Program-made: the position numbers and the translations under genes
Part shown: piece after piece, positions 36,413-44,810 of the stretch
Numbering within the stretch: the first letter of the stretch is position 1
Layout: every line of letters starts with the position of its first letter
Notes under the pieces: model-generated
Told to the model about the DNA's origin: nothing
The model's database searches: none
The model's input: the letters and a program-made list of their open reading frames with translations, nothing else
DNA from: DATLZU01 sp035573855
GTDB lineage: Bacteria > Nitrospirota > Nitrospiria > Nitrospirales > Nitrospiraceae
Reading direction: 5' to 3'
Length of the DNA: 64,000 nucleotides
NCBI GenBank assembly: GCA_035573855.1
Contig: DATLZU010000026.1
Span: 4,443 to 68,442, forward strand

Positions 36413-37747
36413 ATGGTACACAGGAGCGAGACCAGGGCCATTTCCGTTTCATCAACCCGAGATATCCTCTTGAACGAGCATCCGCCTTCCGCGTCGCCCT
36501 GGCGCGCCCTGCGCCATCGCAACTTCGCCCTCTTTGCGGCAGGCCACGGGTTTTCCCTGTGCGGCTCCTGGATGCAAAGCCTGGCGCAAGCCTGGCTCGT
36601 CTATCGGCTGACGGAGTCACCGCTTCTCCTGGGCGTGACGGAATTCCTCGCCCGGGCGCCGATTCTCGTTCTGTCGCTCGCGGCAGGCCTGGTGGCGGAC
36701 CGAGTTCCTCGCTATCGGCTGATGGTCCTCACCCAAGTTCTGTTGCTGTTGCAGGCTGCGACCCTAGCAGCGCTCACGCTGACCGGCTTCGTGACGGTTC
36801 CCTGGATTCTTGCGCTGGCGTTGCTGATGGGCCTGATCAGCGCATTGGAGGTCCCCACCCGGCAGACATTCATGACCGATCTGGTCCCGCCGCAGGACAT
36901 CCCGTCCGCCATCGGGCTGAATTCCTCGATGTTCAACGCCGCCCGGATTGTCGGCCCGTCGATCGCGGGCGTGCTGGTCGCGGCGCTGGGCGAGGGCTCG
37001 TGTTTCGTGATCAATGCCCTGAGCTACCTGGCGGTCCTGGGCTGCCTGAAGGCCATGCAGATCGCGCCGCCCCCGCCTCATCCGACGGGGAACGCCGCGA
37101 GCCAGTTCCACGAAGCGCTCACTTACGCTCGCACGACGCCCCATGTCCGCGCGGTGCTGTCCGCCGTCGCCGTCGTGAGCATCGCCGCCATGCCTTATGC
37201 CACGCTCCTGCCCGTCTTTGCGGGGGAGGTGCTGCGGATCGGCCCGGCCGGGCTCGGCTGGCTGATGGCCGCGACCGGCCTGGGCGCCTTGGCCGGCGCG
37301 CTCAGGCTCGCGCGCCGGCCCTCGGTGACCGGCCTCCCCTCATCCATCTGCCACGCCGCGGCCCTGTTCGGCGGCAGCCTGGTCCTGTTCGCTGCCAGCC
37401 GCTCGCTGTGGCTCTCCCTCCCGGCCCTGATCGCGATCGGCTTCGCCATGGTCAGCACCTTGGCCGGGAGCAACACCCTGCTGCAATCGCTCGCGCCGAA
37501 CGGCATGCGGGGACGGGTGGTCAGCCTTTATACGACCGCCTCGCTAGGATTCACCGTTTTCGGCAGCCTGTTGGGCGGCATCGCTGGCGCGTGGATCGGC
37601 GCGCCGCTGACGGTCGCCCTCGGCGGGGTGGTCACGCTGGCGGCGGCCGCCGGGCTGCGCTGGGCCCTGCCGGGGTTCCGTAGTGATGCGGAATTCGAGC
37701 GCCTTCCGGTCCCGTCACACACGGTTCCGTCTCGATGGTCGAAATGA
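36413..37747 (+). CDS. MFS transporter (enterobactin-exporter-like MFS_3 type)
   Basis: The 444-residue product has 10-12 hydrophobic helices and begins PWRALRHRNFALFAAGHGFS, the opening of the MFS_3 (EntS/TetV-like) group. The A-loop between helices 2 and 3 reads GLVADRVPRYR, and VPTRQTFMTDLV follows helix 4, both typical. Such proteins export drugs, siderophores or other small molecules. The ATG at 36413 lacks a ribosome-binding site; a TTG at 36470 would give 425 residues and may be the real start. It is divergent from ettA. Confidence 0.88.
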   Translation: MVHRSETRAISVSSTRDILLNEHPPSASPWRALRHRNFALFAAGHGFSLCGSWMQSLAQAWLVYRLTESPLLLGVTEFLARAPILVLSLAAGLVADRVPRYRLMVLTQVLLLLQAATLAALTLTGFVTVPWILALALLMGLISALEVPTRQTFMTDLVPPQDIPSAIGLNSSMFNAARIVGPSIAGVLVAALGEGSCFVINALSYLAVLGCLKAMQIAPPPPHPTGNAASQFHEALTYARTTPHVRAVLSAVAVVSIAAMPYATLLPVFAGEVLRIGPAGLGWLMAATGLGALAGALRLARRPSVTGLPSSICHAAALFGGSLVLFAASRSLWLSLPALIAIGFAMVSTLAGSNTLLQSLAPNGMRGRVVSLYTTASLGFTVFGSLLGGIAGAWIGAPLTVALGGVVTLAAAAGLRWALPGFRSDAEFERLPVPSHTVPSRWSK

Positions 37748-37873
37748 TCGCTTGAACGCGTTGTTCCGCTGCGGGGTTGCCCAAGGCCAGGCCGTCGGCG
37801 ACAATGGCCGAACGCTGAGAAGCAACGGTCCTGTGACGCGAGGCGAACCATCGCGCACGCAAATGGAGGGATC

Positions 37874-38629
37874 ATGTTCAGACCACAGAGACAGGCACTG
37901 CGAGTCTTTCTTCCAAAACCCATCGCCCGGCCCGTCGCGAAGCTTGTCCTCGCCGTCGTCCTGACTGCGCTCTCGGGAGCGGCACCCGATTCGACGTGGG
38001 CCGATGACCGCGAGCAACGAGACTTGGTGGATCGGGCGCGTATGACCTTGGAAAGCTTTCTGGCCGATTCCAACATGAGCTGGTTTCGGGATCACGTGAA
38101 GGACGCCAAAGGCGTGTTCATCGTGCCCCAGTTTTTGAAGGCCGCCTTTTTCTTCGGCGGCGCGGGCGGCAGCGGCGTGTTGCTGGTGCGTGATGAGCAG
38201 ACCGGCGAGTGGAGCGAGCCGGCGTTCTATACGATGGGGGCCGGCAGTTTCGGCTTCCAGTTCGGCGCGCAGGCGGCCGAGGTGATCCTCCTCATCATGA
38301 CCAAGAAGGGCGTCGAATCGATGTTGACCAGCACCTTCAAGCTCGGCGCCGATGCCTCCATCGCCGTCGGGCCGGTGGGCGCCGGCGTGGAGGGAGCGAC
38401 CGCTCCCAACCTCAGTGTCGATCTGCTCTCCTTCGCGAAGGCCAAGGGGCTCTTCGCGGGCGTGTCGCTGGAAGGCGCGGTCATCGCGTTCCGGGACGAG
38501 TGGAACAGCTCGTATTACGGCAAGACCGTCCGGCCCGCCGATATCCTCGTCCGCCGCGCGGTGAACAATCCCCATTCAGCGGGCCTGCGCGAAGCGGTGA
38601 TGCAGGCCGCGGCGGGAAAAGACCCCTAG
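37874..38629 (+). CDS. exported SYLF-domain (Ysc84/DUF500) protein
   Basis: The 251-residue product has a signal peptide (ARPVAKLVLAVVLTALSGAAP) and a SYLF domain: KDAKGVFIVPQFLKAAFFFGG, GSGVLLVRDEQTGEWSEPAFY, GSFGFQFGAQAAEVILLIM and the closing LEGAVIAFRDEWNSSYYGK. In eukaryotes this domain binds phosphoinositides; in bacteria it is periplasmic and of unknown role, often near stress genes. The ATG follows GGAGGGATC. It stands alone. Confidence 0.9.
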   Translation: MFRPQRQALRVFLPKPIARPVAKLVLAVVLTALSGAAPDSTWADDREQRDLVDRARMTLESFLADSNMSWFRDHVKDAKGVFIVPQFLKAAFFFGGAGGSGVLLVRDEQTGEWSEPAFYTMGAGSFGFQFGAQAAEVILLIMTKKGVESMLTSTFKLGADASIAVGPVGAGVEGATAPNLSVDLLSFAKAKGLFAGVSLEGAVIAFRDEWNSSYYGKTVRPADILVRRAVNNPHSAGLREAVMQAAAGKDP

Positions 38630-38741
38630 CAGTCAGGCACCAGGGTTCAGCGCCAAACTTTCGGAATTGACGGTGGAGACCCGATCACTGAACATCCGCG
38701 CCGGCCGTCCGCGCTGTTGGTCGTGAACGGTGTGATCTCAC

Positions 38742-39461
38742 TCATGTGCGACTGAGGACTGTTCGGAGAAACACACCGAGGCGTTCCACGATCCCGTCCG
38801 GAATTTCATGCCCGCCTCGAAAGCTGTGCCAGTCAACCCTGAGCCCGGCCTTTGTCAATTCGTCTCGCAGCCGCTCGGCCAACATGTGCGGCAGGATCTC
38901 ATCGTGCGTGCCGTGACTTTGGAAGACCGGCAGGCCCCGTCGCTTCGGCATCAACGGCGCCCACTCATCCTGAGCGAGGAACGTGCCGGAGAGCAACACC
39001 AGTCCAGCGAACAGATGTTCCGTCCTCAAGATCACGTCGCAGGCCAGCATGGCGCCCTGGGAAAAGCCGCCGAAGACTGTCTTCCTGGGATCAACCCCGA
39101 AACGATGCTCTAATTCCATGAGCATCGCCAGCACCCCCCGTCTTGCTGCAGGCAGGCCCTTCGGGACCTCCCGCGACAAATCGCGAAAGCGGCCCGCGGC
39201 GATGTCCTGGTTGACCCGGTTCCAGTCGATGATCCACCAGGCCCGCGAGTTGCCGAACCCGAGATGAAGGGAGAGCGGCCCTTCGGGAAACACGAAGCGG
39301 GTCCCGGCCGGGGCGTCAATGGCATCCCCGAGCGACACCAGATCGTCCCCGGGCGCACCGAAACCGTGCAGGAGAATGACCACCGGGCCATGGCCTCCGC
39401 CTGTCCCGTCCGTCCCGCCGGTGATCCGGATCGTCATCCCGCCGAATTGCTCGATGCGCAT
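38742..39461 (-). CDS. carboxylesterase / phospholipase-like alpha/beta hydrolase
   Basis: The 239-residue product is an alpha/beta hydrolase of the carboxylesterase/lysophospholipase type. The oxyanion loop is VILLHGFGAPGDDL, the nucleophile elbow GFSQGAMLAC (Ser near residue 148), the acid in GTHDEILP and the His in RGGHEIPD. It is probably cytoplasmic, as no signal peptide is present. The start is four bases from the selO stop, so the esterase is the third gene of a DUF2294-selO-esterase transcript. Confidence 0.9.
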   Translation of the reverse strand: MRIEQFGGMTIRITGGTDGTGGGHGPVVILLHGFGAPGDDLVSLGDAIDAPAGTRFVFPEGPLSLHLGFGNSRAWWIIDWNRVNQDIAAGRFRDLSREVPKGLPAARRGVLAMLMELEHRFGVDPRKTVFGGFSQGAMLACDVILRTEHLFAGLVLLSGTFLAQDEWAPLMPKRRGLPVFQSHGTHDEILPHMLAERLRDELTKAGLRVDWHSFRGGHEIPDGIVERLGVFLRTVLSRT

Positions 39462-39465
39462 GCGA

Positions 39466-40959
39466 TCACGACGAGCAGCTCACGACCAGACGCTTGCCCC
39501 AGTCGGGCGGCGCGGCGGCGTAGGATTCCATGCCCGGCCGGTCGGTGAAAGGATCTCGAAGGACAGTGAGAAGGCGATCGATTTCAGAAAAATCTTTCTG
39601 CTGCGCCTGCTCGATGGCCCGCTGGGCCAGATAGTTCCGCAAGACATACTTCGGATTCACGCGGTTCATGCGCCGCCGGCGCTCTGCATCCTCGCTGTCT
39701 TCGTCACGCAGCCGGGCGGCGTATCGCCGGGCCCACGCGTCAACGGCGTCGCGATCCACAAAGAAATCGCGCAGCGCGGAATCGGCTCCCGGTCTGTTTC
39801 CTTTTCCGCTGGGCGAAACGGTCACAAAGTCGCCCAATGTTCGGAAACAGATCGTATAGTCCACGCGGCCGGCCTGCATCAGCGCCAACAAGTCCTGGAT
39901 CAGGGTTTCGTCTTCCGGTCTTGACCGTTCTAGCCCCAGCTTCGCCCGCATCAATGCCCAGTAGTGGCGATTCAACGTCGCCTCATAGGTGTCGAGAGCG
40001 GCTTTCAGCGCCTCCTTGGCCGCCAATGGCAGCAAGGCCTGGGCAAGGCAGCTCAGATTCCAGAGACCGATATACGGCTGCCGGTCGAAGGCATAGCGGC
40101 CGTTGTGGTCAGAGTGGTTGCAGATAAAGCCGGGATCATAGTCGTCCATGAAGCCGAACGGCCCGTAGTCGAGCGTCAGGCCCAAGATCGACATATTGTC
40201 TGTGTTCATCACCCCGTGCGCAAAGCCGATCGCCTGCCACTGGGCGATGAGCTGCGCCGTCCTCGTCACCACTTCCTGGAAGAAGCGGGCGTAGCGGTCC
40301 TCAGCCTTGAGCAGATGGGGAAAGTGCTGCTCGATCACGTAATCGGCCAGCCGTTTGAGATGCTCGTGCTGCCGGCGATAGTAAAACACCTCGAATGTGC
40401 CAAAACGGACATGCGAGGGCGCCATCCGCAGGAGCATCGCGCCGGTCTCGACCCGCTCGCGATACACCTTGTCGTCGCTGCCGACCACACACAGGGCGCG
40501 CGTGGTGGGAATGCCCAGCCCGTGCATCGCCTCACCGCACAGATACTCGCGGATGGCCGACCGCAGGACCTTGCGCCCATCGCCGTCTCGCGAAAACGGC
40601 GTCCGCCCGGCGCCCTTCAGATGCAGGTCCCACTTCTCCCCGCACTCGTTGCGCACTTCTCCTAGCAGGATAGCGCGCCCGTCGCCGAGTTGCGGCACGT
40701 ACACCCCGAACTGGTGGCCGGCGTACAGCATCGCCAGCGGCTCCATGCCGGGCACCAGCAGGCTCCCGCTGAACACGCCCACGAACTCGGGCCGCTCCGC
40801 TTCCGCGGGATCGAGATCGATCAGCGCCGCGGCGTCGGGATTGAAGCTCACCAGATAGGGCGGCTGCTCAAATGGGGTTGGATTCAGCTTGGCGTAGAAC
40901 GCCTCCGGCAGGCGCGCGTAAGTGTTGTCGAAACGCAAGGTTTCCAGCGTTCGGGACAT
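39466..40959 (-). CDS. selO: protein adenylyltransferase SelO (YdiU)
   Basis: SelO is a pseudokinase-fold enzyme that transfers AMP to proteins, linked to oxidative stress. From the ATG at 40959 the product has 497 residues, the usual length. Landmarks are LAMLYAGHQFGVYVPQLGDG, GEVRNECGEKWDLHLKGAG (AMPylation P-loop-like region), HGVMNTDNMSILGLTLDYGP and the conserved C-terminal Ser-Cys-Ser-Ser, where eukaryotic SelO has selenocysteine. Here it is Cys, as in most bacteria. It lies between the DUF2294 and esterase genes on the minus strand. Confidence 0.95.
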   Translation of the reverse strand: MSRTLETLRFDNTYARLPEAFYAKLNPTPFEQPPYLVSFNPDAAALIDLDPAEAERPEFVGVFSGSLLVPGMEPLAMLYAGHQFGVYVPQLGDGRAILLGEVRNECGEKWDLHLKGAGRTPFSRDGDGRKVLRSAIREYLCGEAMHGLGIPTTRALCVVGSDDKVYRERVETGAMLLRMAPSHVRFGTFEVFYYRRQHEHLKRLADYVIEQHFPHLLKAEDRYARFFQEVVTRTAQLIAQWQAIGFAHGVMNTDNMSILGLTLDYGPFGFMDDYDPGFICNHSDHNGRYAFDRQPYIGLWNLSCLAQALLPLAAKEALKAALDTYEATLNRHYWALMRAKLGLERSRPEDETLIQDLLALMQAGRVDYTICFRTLGDFVTVSPSGKGNRPGADSALRDFFVDRDAVDAWARRYAARLRDEDSEDAERRRRMNRVNPKYVLRNYLAQRAIEQAQQKDFSEIDRLLTVLRDPFTDRPGMESYAAAPPDWGKRLVVSCSS

Positions 40960-41029
40960 CGCTTCGCAGCCTTGTCGGGTCCGCCCTATTACGCCACGCT
41001 CGCGCGGTCCGAGGCGGGAGCCCGCGACC

Positions 41030-41407
41030 TCACCGGAAGCCAGATTCCAGATCGCGGTCGAGCGTGAACACGAACACCCGTTCGCCCACCTGCGTGTCGA
41101 TGTCCGTAAACAGCGCGAGCGCGTTGGCCCCGGTAATTTCACTGACCTGGTCGAACAGCCTCTCCCGTCCCTGCGCGATTAGATTCTGTCGCAGCCGTTT
41201 CACCATGTCCACACCGTCGGGCGTTTTGGCGAGTTGTCGTTCCGCCGGCGTCAGGACGCCTTTCAAGCGCACCACGACCATGTCTCGGATAATGAAGGCC
41301 CGCACGTCTTCCGGGCCGCGTCCCATGAACTCCTGCTCGAACCTGATGACCGCGTTGCGAATAGCGGCCTCGACCTCGCCTTTGGTCCGCTTTTCCTGGT
41401 GATTCAT
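41030..41407 (-). CDS. mpsC: DUF2294 / MpsC-like protein
   Basis: The 125-residue product matches DUF2294 (the family named MpsC, after the third gene of the Staphylococcus mpsABC bicarbonate system): EVEAAIRNAVIRFEQEFMGR, then VRAFIIRDMVVVRLKGVLTP, AERQLAKTPDGVDMVKRLRQ and GANALALFTDIDTQVGERVF. It is a soluble alpha/beta protein without a signal peptide. The ATG follows GAGGATCG. Its gene is divergent from a DabB/DabA operon across a 398-bp region with promoters on both strands, so a role with that transporter is inferred. It is followed by selO and an esterase gene. Confidence 0.85.
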   Translation of the reverse strand: MNHQEKRTKGEVEAAIRNAVIRFEQEFMGRGPEDVRAFIIRDMVVVRLKGVLTPAERQLAKTPDGVDMVKRLRQNLIAQGRERLFDQVSEITGANALALFTDIDTQVGERVFVFTLDRDLESGFR

Positions 41408-41437
41408 CGATCCTCGTCGGCCGGAACGGGCGGAGGG

Positions 41438-41443
41438 ATTATA
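41438..41443 (-). promoter_or_regulatory. -10 element for the MpsC-like gene
   Basis: A perfect minus-strand TATAAT (41438-41443) lies 31 bp before the ATG of the MpsC-like gene. The bases 17-18 bp further upstream (GTCGCT) are a poor -35, which suggests an activated or regulated promoter. Confidence 0.45.
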
Positions 41444-41530
41444 AAGCGTTCTGACCCGCGCAGCGACAACAATATCCGCTCAGGGCCCGGCCATGGGCCT
41501 TAAGACCTACGACCTGGGACGAAATTTCTT

Positions 41531-41560
41531 TTGCCGTCACGCCGGCGTCTCGGCTATAAG
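41531..41560 (+). promoter_or_regulatory. promoter of the dab/mps operon
   Basis: TTGCCG (41531-41536), an 18-bp spacer and TATAAG (41555-41560) form a good sigma-70-type promoter. Transcription would start near 41567, giving a leader of about 240 nt before dabB, long enough to hold the hairpins at 41664-41746. It is back-to-back with the -10 of the divergent MpsC-like gene. Confidence 0.6.
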
Positions 41561-41663
41561 AGCAGCATCGCAACATGAGGATGGGGCCTCGGCGCCGATT
41601 TCCACTCGGAGCCGGCGGATCCATCCGAGACCGTTTGCCGGAATTCTTGCGGCGGTAGGGCAG

Positions 41664-41746
41664 CCGGCTTTCTCCGGTGAGAAGGTCGGTTGCAGTGCAA
41701 GCCAGCCGGACTCCCTCGCAGAGGGAACGGTTGGCTTTTGTTTTTT
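41664..41746 (+). promoter_or_regulatory. leader hairpin plus terminator-like attenuator before dabB
   Basis: The leader contains hairpin 1 (CCGGCTTTCTC at 41664-41674 with GAGAAGGTCGG at 41679-41689; 11 pairs with G-U, CGGT loop). Next comes a terminator-like hairpin: AGCCAGCC (41700-41707) with GGTTGGCT (41729-41736), and an inner TCCCTC/GAGGGA stem, followed by TTTGTTTTTT (41737-41746). A third pairing, GGTTGC (41688-41693) with GCAAGCC (41697-41703), would overlap both and so could switch between them. The nearest plus-strand gene upstream ends 3 kb away, so a terminator here would act on the dab message itself. The signal is unknown. Confidence 0.6.
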
Positions 41747-41805
41747 GGGGCCTTGTTGGCCGTGCGAATCAGGCGTCCTCTCCGCGAAAGGCCGTGGCGC
41801 CGGAC

Positions 41806-43506
41806 ATGTCGCTCTCGATCCTTGTCCCGCTGTTGCCGCTGGCGACAGTTTTTCTCGTCCTGATCGGCGGACCTGCGACGCAGCATGGCCGCGCCAAGCT
41901 GGGCGTGGTGCCCATGGCCATGGCCTTTCTCGGCGCCATCGCGACATTGGGCGTCGTCGCTGCGCATGGGTCGGCCGACCTGCGGTTCTATGAGCCCGCC
42001 TCCGTCGGGAGACTCGCTCTCCCGCTGGGGTTCCGCATCGACCGGCTCAGCGCGGTCATGATGGTGCTGATCGCGGGGGTGGGCGCGGTCATTTACCGCT
42101 ACTCTGTCGGCTACCTGTACCAGGATCGCGACTTCCGCCGGTTTCTGGCGCTCATCGGGTTCACGACCTTTGTGCTGCTCAGCATGGTGTCAAGCGCCAA
42201 TCTCCTTATGCTCTTTGTGTGCTGGCAACTGCTGAGCTACCTGCTCTATTTGCTCGCGCACAACCTTTCGCACGCCGCCACGCTGGATGGCGCGTTCCGC
42301 ACATTCACGCTTCTGCGCGTCGGCGACGCCGCCTTTCTTGCCGGGATCGTGCTCGCGCACTCGCTGTACGGCACCCTGGAGTTCGACGAACTCTTCCTGC
42401 GGGCCGCTGAAGCTCCGGGCGCCTTAGCCTTGGCACCCGGTCTCGAGCTCAGCGGCCCCACCGTGGTGACGCTGCTGCTGTTCGTCGGCGCGATGAGCAA
42501 GTCGGCGCAGTTTCCTCTTCACATCTGGCTTCCGCGTTCTCTCTACGCCCCGACGCCGGTCCATGCGCTGTTGCATGCCGGCATCATCAACGCCGGCGGC
42601 TTTCTGCTGAATCGGCTCGCCCCCCTTTACGGACTGAGCTCCACGACCCTTCACGTCGCCTTCGTGATCGGTTCGCTCACGGCAATCCTCGGCGCGGCGA
42701 TGATGCTGGCGCAGAACGACATCAAGAAAACGCTCGGCTTCTCCACTATCGGACAAATGGGCTACATGATCATGGAATGTGGTCTGGGTGCGTTTTCGCT
42801 GGCGATCTTCCACCTCATCGCGCATGGGCTCTTCAAGGCGACCGTCTTCCTCAATTGCGGCAACGTCATTCACAAGGCCCGGCATGAGCCCGTCCTGCCG
42901 CGCGTCGCCCGCCCGTCCGAGGAAACCGAATTGTCCCGGCTCGCCTGGGCGACGGGATTCGTGACGACCCTGCTGCTCCCCCTGGTGATTTTGCTGGTGG
43001 CCCACGGGATCTTGCACATCCCGATCCGTGACTCCCAGGGGGCCGTGATTTTCCTGTTCTTCAGTTGGGTCACCTCCTCTCAAGCGATCCTGACACTCAC
43101 CCGCCTGCGGGCCGTTGCCTCGTGGAAGGTGTCCGCAGCCATGCTGGCGACGCTGCTCCTCGTCGTGTTCACCTACCTCTTCGCCGCCGAATCCTTCACC
43201 GCGTTCCTCTATCCCGATCCGACGGAATTGGCTTCGTACTTCCATGCTGCGGCGCTGCCCACTCCCCTCTTCGACGCGCTCGTCGCAACGACAACTTTGC
43301 TGATCGTCCTCGGCTGGGTGTATTTGTACGCGCGCTCTCACGGACGGACGGTGCGGGTGCCGGCCTGGGCAGAGCGGGGCCAGGCACATCTGTACGTGTT
43401 GTTTCTGAATCGGCTCTATCTGGACGAAATCTACGCCAAGTTGGGCCTGGCCGTCGCCCGCGCGATGACTTGCCTTGATCGCCGATCGTGGGGGAGAACA
43501 GGATGA
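41806..43506 (+). CDS. dabB: NuoL-like ion-transporting subunit of a DAB/Mps bicarbonate system
   Basis: From the ATG at 41806 the product has 566 residues and about 14 helices; a GTG at 41794 is an alternative. It is a NuoL/MrpA-type proton channel: the conserved Lys in MSKSAQFPLHIWLP, the half-helix residues NDIKKTLGFSTIGQMGYM and the HGLFKATVFLNCG block are all intact. In DAB systems DabB moves ions down the gradient to drive DabA, which hydrates CO2 to bicarbonate. The frame is open upstream through the attenuator but that part is not coding. It overlaps the next gene by four bases (ATGA). Confidence 0.9.
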   Translation: MSLSILVPLLPLATVFLVLIGGPATQHGRAKLGVVPMAMAFLGAIATLGVVAAHGSADLRFYEPASVGRLALPLGFRIDRLSAVMMVLIAGVGAVIYRYSVGYLYQDRDFRRFLALIGFTTFVLLSMVSSANLLMLFVCWQLLSYLLYLLAHNLSHAATLDGAFRTFTLLRVGDAAFLAGIVLAHSLYGTLEFDELFLRAAEAPGALALAPGLELSGPTVVTLLLFVGAMSKSAQFPLHIWLPRSLYAPTPVHALLHAGIINAGGFLLNRLAPLYGLSSTTLHVAFVIGSLTAILGAAMMLAQNDIKKTLGFSTIGQMGYMIMECGLGAFSLAIFHLIAHGLFKATVFLNCGNVIHKARHEPVLPRVARPSEETELSRLAWATGFVTTLLLPLVILLVAHGILHIPIRDSQGAVIFLFFSWVTSSQAILTLTRLRAVASWKVSAAMLATLLLVVFTYLFAAESFTAFLYPDPTELASYFHAAALPTPLFDALVATTTLLIVLGWVYLYARSHGRTVRVPAWAERGQAHLYVLFLNRLYLDEIYAKLGLAVARAMTCLDRRSWGRTG

Positions 43507-44810
43507 CGGCCTGGGCGACCGCGTCTCTGCTGATCGTGGTGACGCCGCTCCTGGGCGCGGCGTCGGGCTTGCTCCTGTGGGGCCACCCCCGCATGCTCAA
43601 GGTTTGGGGACTGCTGGTCGCTGCGGCGAGCTTTCTCATGACGTGCTGGAGTCTGGGGTCCCTTCCTGTTGCGGCCGGCGCGTTCCCGCACCTCTTGCTC
43701 CTGCCGCTGACCGCCTTTCTCTCGCTGTTGGGGCAACCGGCTCATCGCAGCAACCAACCGGCCTGGTTGCTGAGCCTGCTCTTACTCGGGTTCGGGCTGG
43801 GCACGTTCGTCGGCGAAGGTCCTCTCTCCTTGATGTGTCTGCTGCTGGTTCTCGCCCTTGTCGGCCTCGCCCTGGCGGTCCATCATGTCTTTCCCGGACC
43901 TGCAGCTTGGTGGGGAATCGGGACGCTGGGGTGCGGCGTTCTGAGCCTCGCGCTCGCCCTCGTCGCGCCTTCTCCCGTTTCCTCCCTCGCCTTCCTGGTG
44001 GGCTGCGCCATCGCGCTGCCACTGGTACCGTTGCACCACGGCTACGTCGCCGCCCTCACGGCACTGCCCGGCAACCTGCCCGCCTTTCTCGCCCTGCTCC
44101 TCCCGACGCTCGGGTTCCACGGGCTCGAGGCAGCGCTTCCCGAGCTGCCGGATGGGCCGGCGCAGGCAGCCGCGGGGCTGGCTCTCGCGGGAACCCTCTA
44201 CGGTTCGCTCAAGGCTCTGGCTCAAGCGCGTCCGGCTGTGCTCATCGCCTACGGCAATCTGGCGTTCCTCTCCATTCTGTGGTGGTATCTGGCCGAGACC
44301 CGCACGGCCCCGTCCCCGGCGGCCGTTTACTTGAGCGCAGTCGGGCTGGCGGGCAGCGGATTGCTGCTCGCGTGGTACGCTTTGTGCGCCCGCTACGGTG
44401 ACGTCGATCTTCGGGCCTTGAGCGGGCTGGCGCGCCCGATGCCGCGTTTCGCCGTCGCGCTCTCGCTTCTGGCGCTCGCCGCGCTGGGGCTGCCGCCCTT
44501 CGGCGTATTCTCCGGCTTGGTCGGCATGCTGCTGGCGCCGTCCTACGCAGCGCCCGGCGGCTTGCTCGTCATCGTGATCGTCTGGCTCTGCGCATCCTGG
44601 TATTTCTTCGATCTTCCGCACCGCCTCCTGTTCGGCCCGGAGCGAGCGACCCTGCGTCATCAGGATCTGCGGGGCCCTGAAGCGGCTTCGCTTGCCCTTG
44701 TGATCGTCATCCTGTTGATGCTGGGCGTGATGCCGTCCCGGCCGATCGAATCCGCCCCGGCGCCGCTTCACCCAACGGCCACCGCGGAGTTTCCCGCATG
44801 GACCAAATAG
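43503..44810 (+). CDS. second NuoM-like membrane subunit of the DAB/Mps operon
   Basis: The ATG at 43503 (after GGGGGAG) gives 435 residues, almost all hydrophobic (about 12 helices). It resembles NuoM/NuoN-type subunits: VPLHHGYVAALTALPGNLP corresponds to the PFHTWLPDA block, and LARPMPRFAVALSLLALAALGLPPFG to the later helix pair. But where active pump subunits have Asp-Ile-Lys-Arg, this one reads ALAQARPAVLIAYGNLAF, so the usual lysine is missing. It may be a degenerate scaffold or docking subunit. Its start overlaps dabB by four bases and its end overlaps dabA by 13, so it is clearly part of the operon. Many described DAB operons lack it. Confidence 0.8.
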   Translation: MTAWATASLLIVVTPLLGAASGLLLWGHPRMLKVWGLLVAAASFLMTCWSLGSLPVAAGAFPHLLLLPLTAFLSLLGQPAHRSNQPAWLLSLLLLGFGLGTFVGEGPLSLMCLLLVLALVGLALAVHHVFPGPAAWWGIGTLGCGVLSLALALVAPSPVSSLAFLVGCAIALPLVPLHHGYVAALTALPGNLPAFLALLLPTLGFHGLEAALPELPDGPAQAAAGLALAGTLYGSLKALAQARPAVLIAYGNLAFLSILWWYLAETRTAPSPAAVYLSAVGLAGSGLLLAWYALCARYGDVDLRALSGLARPMPRFAVALSLLALAALGLPPFGVFSGLVGMLLAPSYAAPGGLLVIVIVWLCASWYFFDLPHRLLFGPERATLRHQDLRGPEAASLALVIVILLMLGVMPSRPIESAPAPLHPTATAEFPAWTK

